From the NCBI RefSeq assembly GCF_018309085.1, contig NZ_CP070502.1:2537001-2601000 (forward strand): a stretch of 64,000 nucleotides of DNA, in the 5' to 3' direction. A program made the position numbers and the translations under genes. The stretch is from Sporosarcina sp. Marseille-Q4063 (GTDB lineage: Bacteria; Bacillota; Bacilli; Bacillales_A; Planococcaceae). A model generated the notes under the pieces. That model made no database searches. It saw only the letters and a list, made by a program, of their open reading frames with translations, and was not told the origin of the DNA. Below are positions 27,001-34,848 of this stretch, one piece after another (positions within the stretch are counted from its first letter, which is position 1; each line of letters opens with the position of its first letter).

Positions 27001-27567
27001 GTTTCATTATTTACTGCGTATGCAATTTCTACGAATGATAGAAAACGAATGCAAAAGGATTCTTTTGAGGTAGAAAATACGTTAGTAGGCGGGAATATGC
27101 CAATCACATTGATTACCGCAAGTATTGCTCTTGTAGAAGGGTTGGTTATAGGAATTGTTTCGGGTAATTTATTAAATATTGCACCAGGCAAGTTCTTATT
27201 ATGGGTTGCGTTAATCGTCTTAACTATGCTCGCAATGCTTCTAGTTTCAACTTATCTATTAAGACAATTAAAAATGATTGGGATGTTTGTGCTCTTGATT
27301 ATGTTGAGTTTGTATTTATTCTCAACGGAAGCACTCGGATCTGACTTTGATAAGTTATCACTTGCATCAACAATTCGGAAGTATTCACCATTGCAGTATA
27401 TCGAATCGCTTTTTACTGGTTTTGCTAAAGGCGTTGCAGATCATCAATGGATTATTATCGTCCTTGCAGGTCTAATGTTGTTGGCGCTGGTCGCTAACTT
27501 GTTCGTTGTGAACCGCTCTAGAAAGGAAGAAGGGATTAAAGATGAAGGGGTTACTGAAGCACTGTAG
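24097..27567 (+). CDS. esaA: T7SS membrane protein EsaA/YueB
   Basis: About 1156 residues with the EsaA/YueB layout. One N-terminal membrane helix (residues 7-27) is followed by a long extracellular domain with coiled-coil character (residues 30-950) and five C-terminal helices (about 958-1145). In Firmicutes this protein forms the extracellular shaft of the T7b machine, and in B. subtilis it is the SPP1 phage receptor. A Pro/Asp/Glu-rich segment at about residues 549-650 (repeats of PEPEPE and DPIDPI) looks like a flexible insertion. ATG 24097 has GGGGGT ten bases upstream; an upstream in-frame ATG lies in the stem-loop. It directly follows esxA, as in Staphylococcus. Confidence 0.9.
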   Translation: MKKIESKVLLFLCLVLILSGGITYLALHQSSTGKVDDEVLKMTVAIVNEDQGATFDGTEVDFGHEFIKSIERDPSHDWYVVSRGVAENGFENNAYNMMIVIPKDFSEKALSIDEEFPEKINLNYKINATGNKDVVAEAEKTAGAILGDFNRRIIDVYFASVIGNLQDAQANISTIVEKEAVYTNTYKNAVHSPLMQYTSQFENIQDNTQVSKDSFDGLKEILSAFEEALQDDVNSNEDYLTVFNDLNKMHELNTVSLKDFSNQLSSLDSAMHNQELLQQLRNLELANKEIYDQFQEREKENDRATILSEASAIQTYFRTTNEKLSGFNADLKETLESELDEKVAGRLKDAFTDSFDGKDINLTKLFQQPDNNIHEILKRQIAKLPTLSSKDLEGLGLSETSMMQLNNVIAVTDKYNKEFVESPVQPKNSVPLVNQINEIKKLLIKNGVEVTDSVKIPATKKWGQEFTLAIPEAYEVAGVFLTLPGKNERNYTRTYQKHKRIWLQATSADKFGVRVVLKLKEDASNNIDVFQPVTWSWKLQQKNVGEVDLPEPEPEPEDPVDPIDPIDPVNPEVPEAPVNPDLESEDLNPESTENTVGIENNDEGQTEEAIEESIIPENQDDDEISVTDSEDQEDSVETEDSALIPLVPALPIKPEPITIKDNYITHKIMSPLTDDATDKVIGATANTVREYQKALMLYGVYFGLDMESPQLIQQLEQSGLKELATKKDSSLYYLFNKKDIVELLTDYVVGNIKGHVTAQVREQVEGLQSGINEYSVLVADADRNSQQLTAILKDTTEQAHVMNGALEKTLNELMEWRKASIALLEEQEAIASNKNEEQATLISLDGQFSSLLSGSQSLVEQAKGNLQSADGVYQTFDTIDDQAKVIQESGTTLVTQADTLATNMTDKLIENQSFADNFAGVLENSRIGDRPNENLYSFLSNPVESKNAGVISTGNSLPPYFLVLICFIVSLFTAYAISTNDRKRMQKDSFEVENTLVGGNMPITLITASIALVEGLVIGIVSGNLLNIAPGKFLLWVALIVLTMLAMLLVSTYLLRQLKMIGMFVLLIMLSLYLFSTEALGSDFDKLSLASTIRKYSPLQYIESLFTGFAKGVADHQWIIIVLAGLMLLALVANLFVVNRSRKEEGIKDEGVTEAL

Positions 27568-28042
27568 TATTGTCATTGCTCTATCAATCGCATTCCTTAC
27601 GATGTTGTCATATCAAGTTTCAGCCGATGATCCATCCAGTCCTAGCGGGAAATTGCAATTGAAAACAGATCGTATCGGTCAAGACAGAAAAACGAAACCG
27701 CAGGTGGATAAAAAGACGGAACTTGAAAATAGTTTTCCCGACTTATTTAAAGAAGAAACACAAGCAGTAATTGAAGCAAAGCAAAAAGAGCTGAGGCAGG
27801 AGAATGAAGACTTAAAGCAAATGCTTTTTAAAACAGAGAATGAGAAGGACATCACGATAGAAGAAACAATGAAAACATTATTTACTAGTGATTATACAGC
27901 TCCGAAAGCGTCGGTTGCTAATGACGATACAAACGAAGGTGATGGCGGAATAATGGGCAATACATTGTTTTCTTCATTAATCGGGATGGTCGTTCTCCTG
28001 TGCGGCGGCATATTTGCTGTTATGAGAAAAATGGTGGAGTGA
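27542..28042 (+). CDS. essA: T7SS protein EssA
   Basis: A 166-residue protein with an N-terminal hydrophobic signal or anchor (residues 6-27), a charged coiled region (75-110) and a C-terminal membrane helix (140-161, SLIGMVVLLCGGIFAVM). This matches the EssA/YueC layout. It overlaps the esaA 3' end by 26 bases, in a different frame, with GAAAGGAAGAAGGG as ribosome site. It sits between esaA and esaB, as in the S. aureus ess cluster. EssA is a small membrane subunit needed for secretion. Confidence 0.8.
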   Translation: MKGLLKHCSIVIALSIAFLTMLSYQVSADDPSSPSGKLQLKTDRIGQDRKTKPQVDKKTELENSFPDLFKEETQAVIEAKQKELRQENEDLKQMLFKTENEKDITIEETMKTLFTSDYTAPKASVANDDTNEGDGGIMGNTLFSSLIGMVVLLCGGIFAVMRKMVE

Positions 28043-28055
28043 AGGGGAATTAAGA

Positions 28056-28307
28056 ATGCCAAACAATACGCATATTAATGTGACTGTTGATTTTGGCAAT
28101 TGGGGCGGGCCGGAATACGATTTACGTATTCCGGTGCACCAACCAATCAAACAGTTGCTTATGAATTTAGTAGAAACACTGAAGCTTGATCCAGAACAAG
28201 CCTCGCTATGTGCCATTAAAATACCGACAAAAAACTTATTATTAACGGATGATGATCGGTTATTAGACTATCAAGTGACCGACGGCGATATATTAATCGT
28301 TTTATAA
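28056..28307 (+). CDS. esaB: T7SS ubiquitin-like protein EsaB/YukD
   Basis: An 83-residue beta-grasp protein (HINVTVDFG, YDLRIPVHQPIKQLL, the acidic turn DDDRLLDYQV and the closing strand DGDILIVL) of the YukD/EsaB family. In S. aureus EsaB is a cytosolic protein that supports secretion. It does not end in the di-glycine of ubiquitin, so conjugation is not expected. The gene lies between essA and essB in the expected order. Confidence 0.9.
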   Translation: MPNNTHINVTVDFGNWGGPEYDLRIPVHQPIKQLLMNLVETLKLDPEQASLCAIKIPTKNLLLTDDDRLLDYQVTDGDILIVL

Positions 28308-28338
28308 CTGCTTAATTTTCATAAAGGGGTTTTTGGAG

Positions 28339-29625
28339 ATGAACGAAAAAACAATAGAACTTGAGTCGATGACTTATCAGTTTGACATAGAGAAAGACTG
28401 TTGGAAGTTGCGTCTTGCGAAATCACAGACGTCTATTAAGGATTTTCGACAACTAGCACTTATTACTGAACGAACAGACTTTTTTGTGCCCGCTGAAGTG
28501 GAGGAAGAGCATGATGTATATGTTTTTTCATTTACAGTAAATGAAAAAATGAAGAAGTGGGCGGATATAGAAAAACTCGGACGCAATGACAAATTGCGTG
28601 CATTATGCAATGTAGGTAGATTTCAAGAATGTTTGCCTACGCGAACGACATTTTTTCTTCACCCAGACAACCTAGTATTTAATGATAATCTAATTCCCAC
28701 TATTATTTATCGTGGCATTCGCGATTTAGTGCCGCCTTTTACAACTGACTCTTCAAAATTTCTCCATCAGTATAAATGTCTAGCGATTGCACTTTTTTCA
28801 AAAAAGTATAGTTTTGACGAACTGTACAACGGCTCGATCAATAATGCGAATGAAACCGAATTTGAACGTAAAATCGGTGAAATCGCAGATGTTTCCGCAC
28901 TTATAAAATTTTTAGAAGCAAATTATGAAAATGAACAAAAGACAACTGAACGAACTATGCAGCTTGTGCCGAAAAAACAGTTCCGGCTCTTTAAGCAACT
29001 TTCAATTATGATGATTGCATTATCGATCATACTTGCCGCTCCGCTCGCTTATTTCAGCTTTGTAAAAGTGCCGTATCAAAACAAACTATTAGCTGCGCAT
29101 CATGATTTTCTGGCAGCAGATTACGGAAAAGTAATTAGTGACTTGGAAGAGCAAAAAGCTGAGAAGTTGCCAAACTCTACAAAATACATACTCGCTTACG
29201 CCTACATTGATGTAGAAAAATTAGACCCCGCTCCAAAATCAGTCATCATGAGAAATATTAGTTTGAAAAGCGACAGTAATTATTTATTGTACTGGATTTA
29301 TAATGGTCAAGGAAAACTTGAAGAATCTACGGATTTGGCGAAATATATGGATGATCCAGTCTTGATTTTATATGGCTTGATCAAACAAATTGAGCAAGTC
29401 AATAGCAATCCGAAGTTAACGGGTTCTGAACGTGAAGAGCAAGTTAAATCATTAAGAGAGCAACTTGAAAATTACAGAGAACAATATAATCTGCGGCCTG
29501 AAGATGATTTAACAAATCCAGATTCTGACTATGAACCGGGAGAGGCGGAGCAGGGGGATGTTGAAGAAAAAACTGAACCGGATAATCCCGAATCAGACGA
29601 GGTAGATACGACGGATGAGGAATAA
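28339..29625 (+). CDS. essB: T7SS pseudokinase membrane protein EssB/YukC
   Basis: About 428 residues with the EssB/YukC layout. A cytosolic pseudokinase-like domain (residues 1-215) is followed by one membrane helix (about 222-245, IMMIALSIILAAPLAYFSFV), an extracellular helical domain and an acidic tail (EPGEAEQGD, DEVDTTDEE). EssB links the ATPase EssC to the extracellular part of the machine. I prefer ATG 28339 over TTG 28333 because AAAGGGG lies upstream at a better distance. It is followed directly by essC. Confidence 0.9.
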   Translation: MNEKTIELESMTYQFDIEKDCWKLRLAKSQTSIKDFRQLALITERTDFFVPAEVEEEHDVYVFSFTVNEKMKKWADIEKLGRNDKLRALCNVGRFQECLPTRTTFFLHPDNLVFNDNLIPTIIYRGIRDLVPPFTTDSSKFLHQYKCLAIALFSKKYSFDELYNGSINNANETEFERKIGEIADVSALIKFLEANYENEQKTTERTMQLVPKKQFRLFKQLSIMMIALSIILAAPLAYFSFVKVPYQNKLLAAHHDFLAADYGKVISDLEEQKAEKLPNSTKYILAYAYIDVEKLDPAPKSVIMRNISLKSDSNYLLYWIYNGQGKLEESTDLAKYMDDPVLILYGLIKQIEQVNSNPKLTGSEREEQVKSLREQLENYREQYNLRPEDDLTNPDSDYEPGEAEQGDVEEKTEPDNPESDEVDTTDEE

Positions 29626-29652
29626 TTTATTGGCTTGAGGAGGAAGAGCGAG

Positions 29653-32600
29653 ATGGCACAACACCTACTAATGCTTAACTATAAAAAAGAACTTCATAAA
29701 ATCCAACTGCCATCAGGCGAATCAAAGTCGGTGACAGTTGGCGGAAATTGGTCCGACACTGTGACCTTTTTAGATGTGGATACTCAAATTTCGATAAAAT
29801 GGGACGGGGAATCTTGTCTTATTGCGAAAGAACTTTTGAAGCCAAATAACCAGGTAACGCAAAATGTTTCAAATCATGATATGAACTTTTACTTGCTTGA
29901 AGCAAATGAGTGGGCAATTTATGACGTTGCTTCAATCTATAATTTGGCGTTTGGCCCAAATGATTTTGATGAAGTGAAAATCGAGAACACCACTGCTGAT
30001 TTCTTAATCAGTCGTACACAACTTGAAGAAGCATATGAACTTAAAGTATTCAGCGGCCGAGTGTATCATAACTACGCGCTTGTAACTGGAAGTGTAATGC
30101 TTGAACCAGGCGACCAGCTTTATGTTGATGGTGTGCTGATTCAAATCGGTAGAGATGACATACAATTTCTTGCAGACGAAAATCGTGTGACAACAAAATT
30201 GGCCCGACTGATGGAAAAAGCAAACGAGTTTGGTGAGGATTATCCTGATTTTCATCGCTCCCCGCGGATCATATACCGTGAGCCTGAAGAGAAACTCGCT
30301 ATCGCAAAACCGTCTAGCAAGCCTTCCAAGCCGAGTGAACAGCTTGGGCGCATGATTGTTCCGCCGCTTGTTATGATCGCCGCAATGATACTTGTGTCGT
30401 TTTTTAGAGCGAATGGAATTTTTATACTTGTTATGCTTTCGATGACGGTCGTAACGGTCATTTATTCAATAATGGCCTATGTGAAAAGTTTGAAACAATA
30501 CCGCATCGATACAAAGGAACGCGATGTGAAATACCGTGAATATTTAAAGACAAAAACAAAGGAATTATATAGCGCGAGTGAAGAGCAACGCCACGCATTA
30601 AACTATCACTATCCAAAAATCGAAACAATACGCGATATGGCATCGAAAGTCCATGCGCGCACATATGAAAAGACAGTATTTCATCATGACTTTTTAACAT
30701 ATCGTGTTGGTTTAGGTCAAGTTGATTCGAGTTTTGAACTCGATTTTAGCGATGAGGAATTTACGCTAGAAAAAGATGAATTAGTGGATGCGGCACGTGA
30801 CCTTCGTTCGCAATATTTGAGATTAAAAGATGTTCCCATCGTGACGGATTTGGTAAATGGCCCAGTTGGTTACATCGGCCAACGCAGTCTTGTATTGGAA
30901 CAATTACAGTTACTTGTTATGCAAACTGCGTTATTCCATAGTTATCACGACCTTCAATTCATCACGGTTTTTCCTGAAGAAGAGAAGGCGGAATGGGATT
31001 GGATGCGCTGGCTTCCACATGCAAGCATCCAAGATCTGAATGTCCGCGGATTTGTTTATCATGAACGTTCGCGTGATCAAGTATTAAACTCGTTCTATCA
31101 AATCCTGAAAGAACGAAAACAAGCCCTTGATGAAAAAGGGAATAAAAACGAAAAAATGTATTTTTCGCCTCATTATGTTGTATTAATCACAGATGAAAAA
31201 ATGATTTTAGATCACATCGTCATGGAGTTTTTCAATGAAGACCCGAGTGAGCTAGGCGTTTCACTGGTGTTTGTTCAAGAAGTCATGCAATCGCTGCCAG
31301 AGCATGTGAAGACGGTGATTGATATTCGTGACGCGAAGAACGGGAATATCATTTTAGAGCAAGCAGAACTTGTCAATCGCAACTTCACGCTGGATCATTT
31401 TCCTGTTGATTTCAATAAAGAAGACGTTTCAAGAGCATTAGCACCGCTGAATCATTTGCAAAGCCTGAAAAACTCGATACCAGAAAGTGTAACTTTCCTT
31501 GAAATGTACGGTGTAGAAAAAGTAGAGGAACTAGGCTTAGCCGGGCGTTGGGCAAGAAATGAAACCTATAAAAGTTTAGCCGTTCCATTGGGTTTACGCG
31601 GAAAAGATGATCTTGTCAATTTGAATTTGCATGAAAAAGCCCATGGACCACATGGTTTGGTGGCAGGTACAACTGGATCCGGTAAATCAGAAATCATTCA
31701 AAGTTATATTATTTCATTGGCGGTCAATTTCCACCCTTATGAAGTCGGTTTTCTATTAATTGACTATAAAGGCGGCGGAATGGCGAACTTATTTAAAGAT
31801 TTACCGCATTTAATGGGAACGATTACGAACTTGGACGGCGCGCAATCGATGCGTGCATTAGCCTCTATCAAAGCGGAATTGCAAAAGCGACAACGCTTAT
31901 TTGGCGAACATGACGTCAACCATATCAATCAATACCAGAAGCTCTTTAAACAAGGTGAAGCGAGCGAACCAATGCCGCATTTATTTTTAATCTCTGATGA
32001 ATTCGCCGAACTTAAATCAGAGCAACCAGATTTCATGAAAGAGCTTGTTTCAACGGCTCGTATTGGTCGTTCACTCGGGATTCATTTAATTCTAGCAACA
32101 CAAAAACCGAGCGGCGTCGTCGATGACCAAATTTGGTCGAACTCGAAGTTCAAACTAGCCCTCAAAGTTCAAGACGCGAGCGACTCCAATGAAATACTGA
32201 AAACACCCGATGCAGCAGAAATTACATTGCCGGGCCGTGCTTATTTACAAGTCGGGAATAACGAAATCTATGAACTTTTTCAAAGCGCATGGAGCGGAGC
32301 AGATTATATTCCTGAAAAAGAAGACCAAGAGCTAGTAGACACAACTGTCTACGCCATCAATGATTTGGGTCAATATGATATTTTGTCAGAGGATTTAAGC
32401 GGTTTAGGCGGAAAAGATGAAATAGAAAAAATTCCGACCGAACTTGATGCTGTCATTGACTACGTGCACCAATATACGGTGGCGCAGGGAATTGAACAAC
32501 TGGCTAGACCTTGGTTACCGCCGCTTCCAGAACGGATATTTGCACAAGACTTGCATCCAATAGATTTTAAGGAAGCTTGGAAAGAGCCTAAAAAGGCATT

Positions 32601-34104
32601 GAAAGCCACCATTGGACTCTTAGACCAACCGGAATTGCAAGCACAAAATCCATTAACGCTTGATTTAACGAAAGACGGCCATATGGCGGTATTCTCCAGT
32701 CCGGGATATGGGAAATCAACGTTCCTACAAACGGTAGTGATGGATTTGGCGAAACAACATAATCCAGCTCAATTGCATTTGTATCTGCTGGATTTTGGGA
32801 CGAATGGTTTATTGCCGTTAAAAGGTCTACCGCATATTGCAGATACAATCATGATTGATGAAATGGTGAAAATAGGGAAACTAATTCGCATTCTCGAACG
32901 TATCTTAAGAGAACGTAAACAAAAGTTGAGCGAATACGGTGTTGCAAACTTGGATATGTATGAAAAAGCAAGCGGGCAAAGTGTTCCAACTATCGTCATT
33001 GTTCTCGATAATTATGATGCCGTTCGCGAGGCTGACTTTGTGGATGAATTTGAAAGATTAATCACCCAGATCGCCCGTGAAGGCGGAAGCGTCGGCGTGC
33101 ATTTACTCATAAGTGCGGGGAGACAAAATGCGATGAGAATACCGCTTCTTTCTAATATTAAAGTTCAAATCCCATTGTATTTAATTGATACAACAGAAGC
33201 ACGTTCCATTGTAGGCAGAACGGACTTGCAAATTGAAGAAATCGCTGGCCGTGGCTTGGTGAATATGGAACAACCAACTGTTTTTCAGGCGGTATTGCCG
33301 GAAGTTGGTGAAGAAGCATTGGAAACGATTGAAAACATACAAAAAACAGCGTTGCAAATGGATAGACACTGGCAAGGTGATAGACCAATCCCAATCCCGA
33401 TGATGCCTGAAATTATCCAGTTTGAAGAGTTCAAACGTAATCGAACAGTTCAACGATTAATTGAAAAAAAATATTTGCCACTGGGCTATGATTATGAAAA
33501 TGTTGAAGGTTTAGGTTTTGATTTAAATAAAAATGATCATCTCCTGGTGTATTCAAATCAGACTGACCGTCTACTCCAATTCAAGAAGGCTTTCGCATCA
33601 GGTTTAGGTATTATTGAAAATAAACAAATCGTATTTATCGACGATTCGGAGCTTTCATTGGCAGACTTTAAAGATGACGCGGATATGTATTTGGCAGATG
33701 GAAGTAATATTAACCAGTTTATCAGTAATATTGTAAATCCACCCGAAGATGAAGCAGACAGTGAAGAATTTGATGTTGTTGTTGTCATTGCAGACTGTAG
33801 GGAGTTTTCCAATACATTAACATTACCTGATGATGAAGTAGAACAAATTTTATCCCGAGGCAGACGGCTAGGCGTTCAATTTATTATCTTTGGACAACAC
33901 GACTATATCTCGAATAATTATGAAGACTTCCCGAAAAGTTGTCGTACGACTATTTCTTCTGGTGTTGTTCTAATGAAGTTAACCGATCAAAGTATATTGG
34001 GCAATGAGTATATTAGAAACGAAAAGGAACCGGAAAAGGACGAGGCATATCTATATTCCGAAGGTAAGTACGTTAGGTTCAAGTTTGCTAGCCAATTTAA
34101 TTAA
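29653..34104 (+). CDS. essC: T7SS FtsK/SpoIIIE-type ATPase EssC/YukB
   Basis: A 1483-residue motor of the type VIIb system. The N-terminal 200 residues are FHA-like. Two membrane helices lie at about 232-280. Three FtsK/SpoIIIE domains follow. The first has Walker A GTTGSGKS at 672-679 and LISDEFAEL. The second has SPGYGKST at 1016-1023. The third, from about residue 1290, has no Walker A lysine and is degenerate, as in other EssC proteins. The C-terminal domain recognises substrates. ATG 29653 is preceded by GAGGAGGAAGAG. It is the last machine gene; effector genes begin 16 bases after its stop. Confidence 0.95.
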   Translation: MAQHLLMLNYKKELHKIQLPSGESKSVTVGGNWSDTVTFLDVDTQISIKWDGESCLIAKELLKPNNQVTQNVSNHDMNFYLLEANEWAIYDVASIYNLAFGPNDFDEVKIENTTADFLISRTQLEEAYELKVFSGRVYHNYALVTGSVMLEPGDQLYVDGVLIQIGRDDIQFLADENRVTTKLARLMEKANEFGEDYPDFHRSPRIIYREPEEKLAIAKPSSKPSKPSEQLGRMIVPPLVMIAAMILVSFFRANGIFILVMLSMTVVTVIYSIMAYVKSLKQYRIDTKERDVKYREYLKTKTKELYSASEEQRHALNYHYPKIETIRDMASKVHARTYEKTVFHHDFLTYRVGLGQVDSSFELDFSDEEFTLEKDELVDAARDLRSQYLRLKDVPIVTDLVNGPVGYIGQRSLVLEQLQLLVMQTALFHSYHDLQFITVFPEEEKAEWDWMRWLPHASIQDLNVRGFVYHERSRDQVLNSFYQILKERKQALDEKGNKNEKMYFSPHYVVLITDEKMILDHIVMEFFNEDPSELGVSLVFVQEVMQSLPEHVKTVIDIRDAKNGNIILEQAELVNRNFTLDHFPVDFNKEDVSRALAPLNHLQSLKNSIPESVTFLEMYGVEKVEELGLAGRWARNETYKSLAVPLGLRGKDDLVNLNLHEKAHGPHGLVAGTTGSGKSEIIQSYIISLAVNFHPYEVGFLLIDYKGGGMANLFKDLPHLMGTITNLDGAQSMRALASIKAELQKRQRLFGEHDVNHINQYQKLFKQGEASEPMPHLFLISDEFAELKSEQPDFMKELVSTARIGRSLGIHLILATQKPSGVVDDQIWSNSKFKLALKVQDASDSNEILKTPDAAEITLPGRAYLQVGNNEIYELFQSAWSGADYIPEKEDQELVDTTVYAINDLGQYDILSEDLSGLGGKDEIEKIPTELDAVIDYVHQYTVAQGIEQLARPWLPPLPERIFAQDLHPIDFKEAWKEPKKALKATIGLLDQPELQAQNPLTLDLTKDGHMAVFSSPGYGKSTFLQTVVMDLAKQHNPAQLHLYLLDFGTNGLLPLKGLPHIADTIMIDEMVKIGKLIRILERILRERKQKLSEYGVANLDMYEKASGQSVPTIVIVLDNYDAVREADFVDEFERLITQIAREGGSVGVHLLISAGRQNAMRIPLLSNIKVQIPLYLIDTTEARSIVGRTDLQIEEIAGRGLVNMEQPTVFQAVLPEVGEEALETIENIQKTALQMDRHWQGDRPIPIPMMPEIIQFEEFKRNRTVQRLIEKKYLPLGYDYENVEGLGFDLNKNDHLLVYSNQTDRLLQFKKAFASGLGIIENKQIVFIDDSELSLADFKDDADMYLADGSNINQFISNIVNPPEDEADSEEFDVVVVIADCREFSNTLTLPDDEVEQILSRGRRLGVQFIIFGQHDYISNNYEDFPKSCRTTISSGVVLMKLTDQSILGNEYIRNEKEPEKDEAYLYSEGKYVRFKFASQFN

Positions 34105-34120
34105 AAAGTGGTGATGAAAG

Positions 34121-34534
34121 ATGACTAAAACGGAGCTTATTAATAGAAGATGGGGATATCGAAATCAGAGGTCTCAAAAACAATTGCAAGCATATGGCCT
34201 GGCACAAAAATTGGAGCGCTTAAAGAAAGCAAAGCTTGAATTTGCCGGTATTATTGAAGACTCAAATTACTATAAGAAAAAAATAACGAATCTTGAAATT
34301 GACCCCGGATTATGGAAAGGGGAAACAGAAAAGACTTATAAAAGTGATCACCAAAACTCTATGGAAAAGTCAATCAGTGGTTATATAGTTCACTTGAAGA
34401 AAGTAGAAGATGGAATTGATAACGAGATTGAACGGCTAACAACTCAGTTAACTAACTGCCAAAGCGATATTGCCCATCTGAATACGAGTATTGCAAATAT
34501 TACTATGACAATTAGTACTTTGAAAGAAGAGTGA
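34121..34534 (+). CDS. DUF5082-like LXG-associated helical protein (YwqH-like)
   Basis: A 137-residue protein that is almost all helix, with coiled-coil heptads at residues 28-60 and 85-135 and a WKG motif at about 66-68 (LWKGETEKTY) like a WXG turn. It resembles the DUF5082/YwqH proteins that sit before LXG toxins in Bacillus and are thought to bind the LXG domain as targeting partners. It begins 16 bases after essC and is followed by a second small helical protein and then the LXG protein. Family assignment is from pattern memory. Confidence 0.7.
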   Translation: MTKTELINRRWGYRNQRSQKQLQAYGLAQKLERLKKAKLEFAGIIEDSNYYKKKITNLEIDPGLWKGETEKTYKSDHQNSMEKSISGYIVHLKKVEDGIDNEIERLTTQLTNCQSDIAHLNTSIANITMTISTLKEE

Positions 34535-34540
34535 TGCTGA

Positions 34541-34816
34541 ATGAGTAAGGTTTCAATTAATAAAGTTGTTTTTGATTCGACCGTTAAAAGTGCAATGTCA
34601 TCTGTTAGCGATTTAAAAGGAATAAAAATAAAGAGTAAGTCATTGAAAAAGACGGATTTACAAAGTATGCAGCAACAGTTAGAAGTAATAAAGGAATTTC
34701 AAAAAGTGGTTGATACGTATATTGAATTATTGGAAGTCGATTTAGAAAAGTTGACAGTTGTTGGCAATGAAATGGTTGTTCAAGACGAGAGACTAGGGGC
34801 GGCAATTATGAAATAA
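34541..34816 (+). CDS. DUF5344-like LXG-associated helical protein (YwqI-like)
   Basis: A 91-residue helical protein, WXG100-sized but without a WXG motif. The central region (LQSMQQQLEVIKEFQKVV) and tail (LGAAIMK) resemble DUF5344/YwqI proteins. In YwqH-YwqI-YwqJ type operons the two small proteins act with the LXG domain for secretion. The spacing of six bases to the upstream gene and 32 bases to the LXG gene supports one transcription unit. I infer a chaperone or targeting-partner role. Confidence 0.68.
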   Translation: MSKVSINKVVFDSTVKSAMSSVSDLKGIKIKSKSLKKTDLQSMQQQLEVIKEFQKVVDTYIELLEVDLEKLTVVGNEMVVQDERLGAAIMK

Positions 34817-34848
34817 ATGACATTAAGGAAAGGAGTTGTAGTAATTCA

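Noticed and set aside
32588..33453. Several minus-strand frames inside essC
   Set aside because: They overlap the highly conserved ATPase domains, have no ribosome sites and give low-complexity products.
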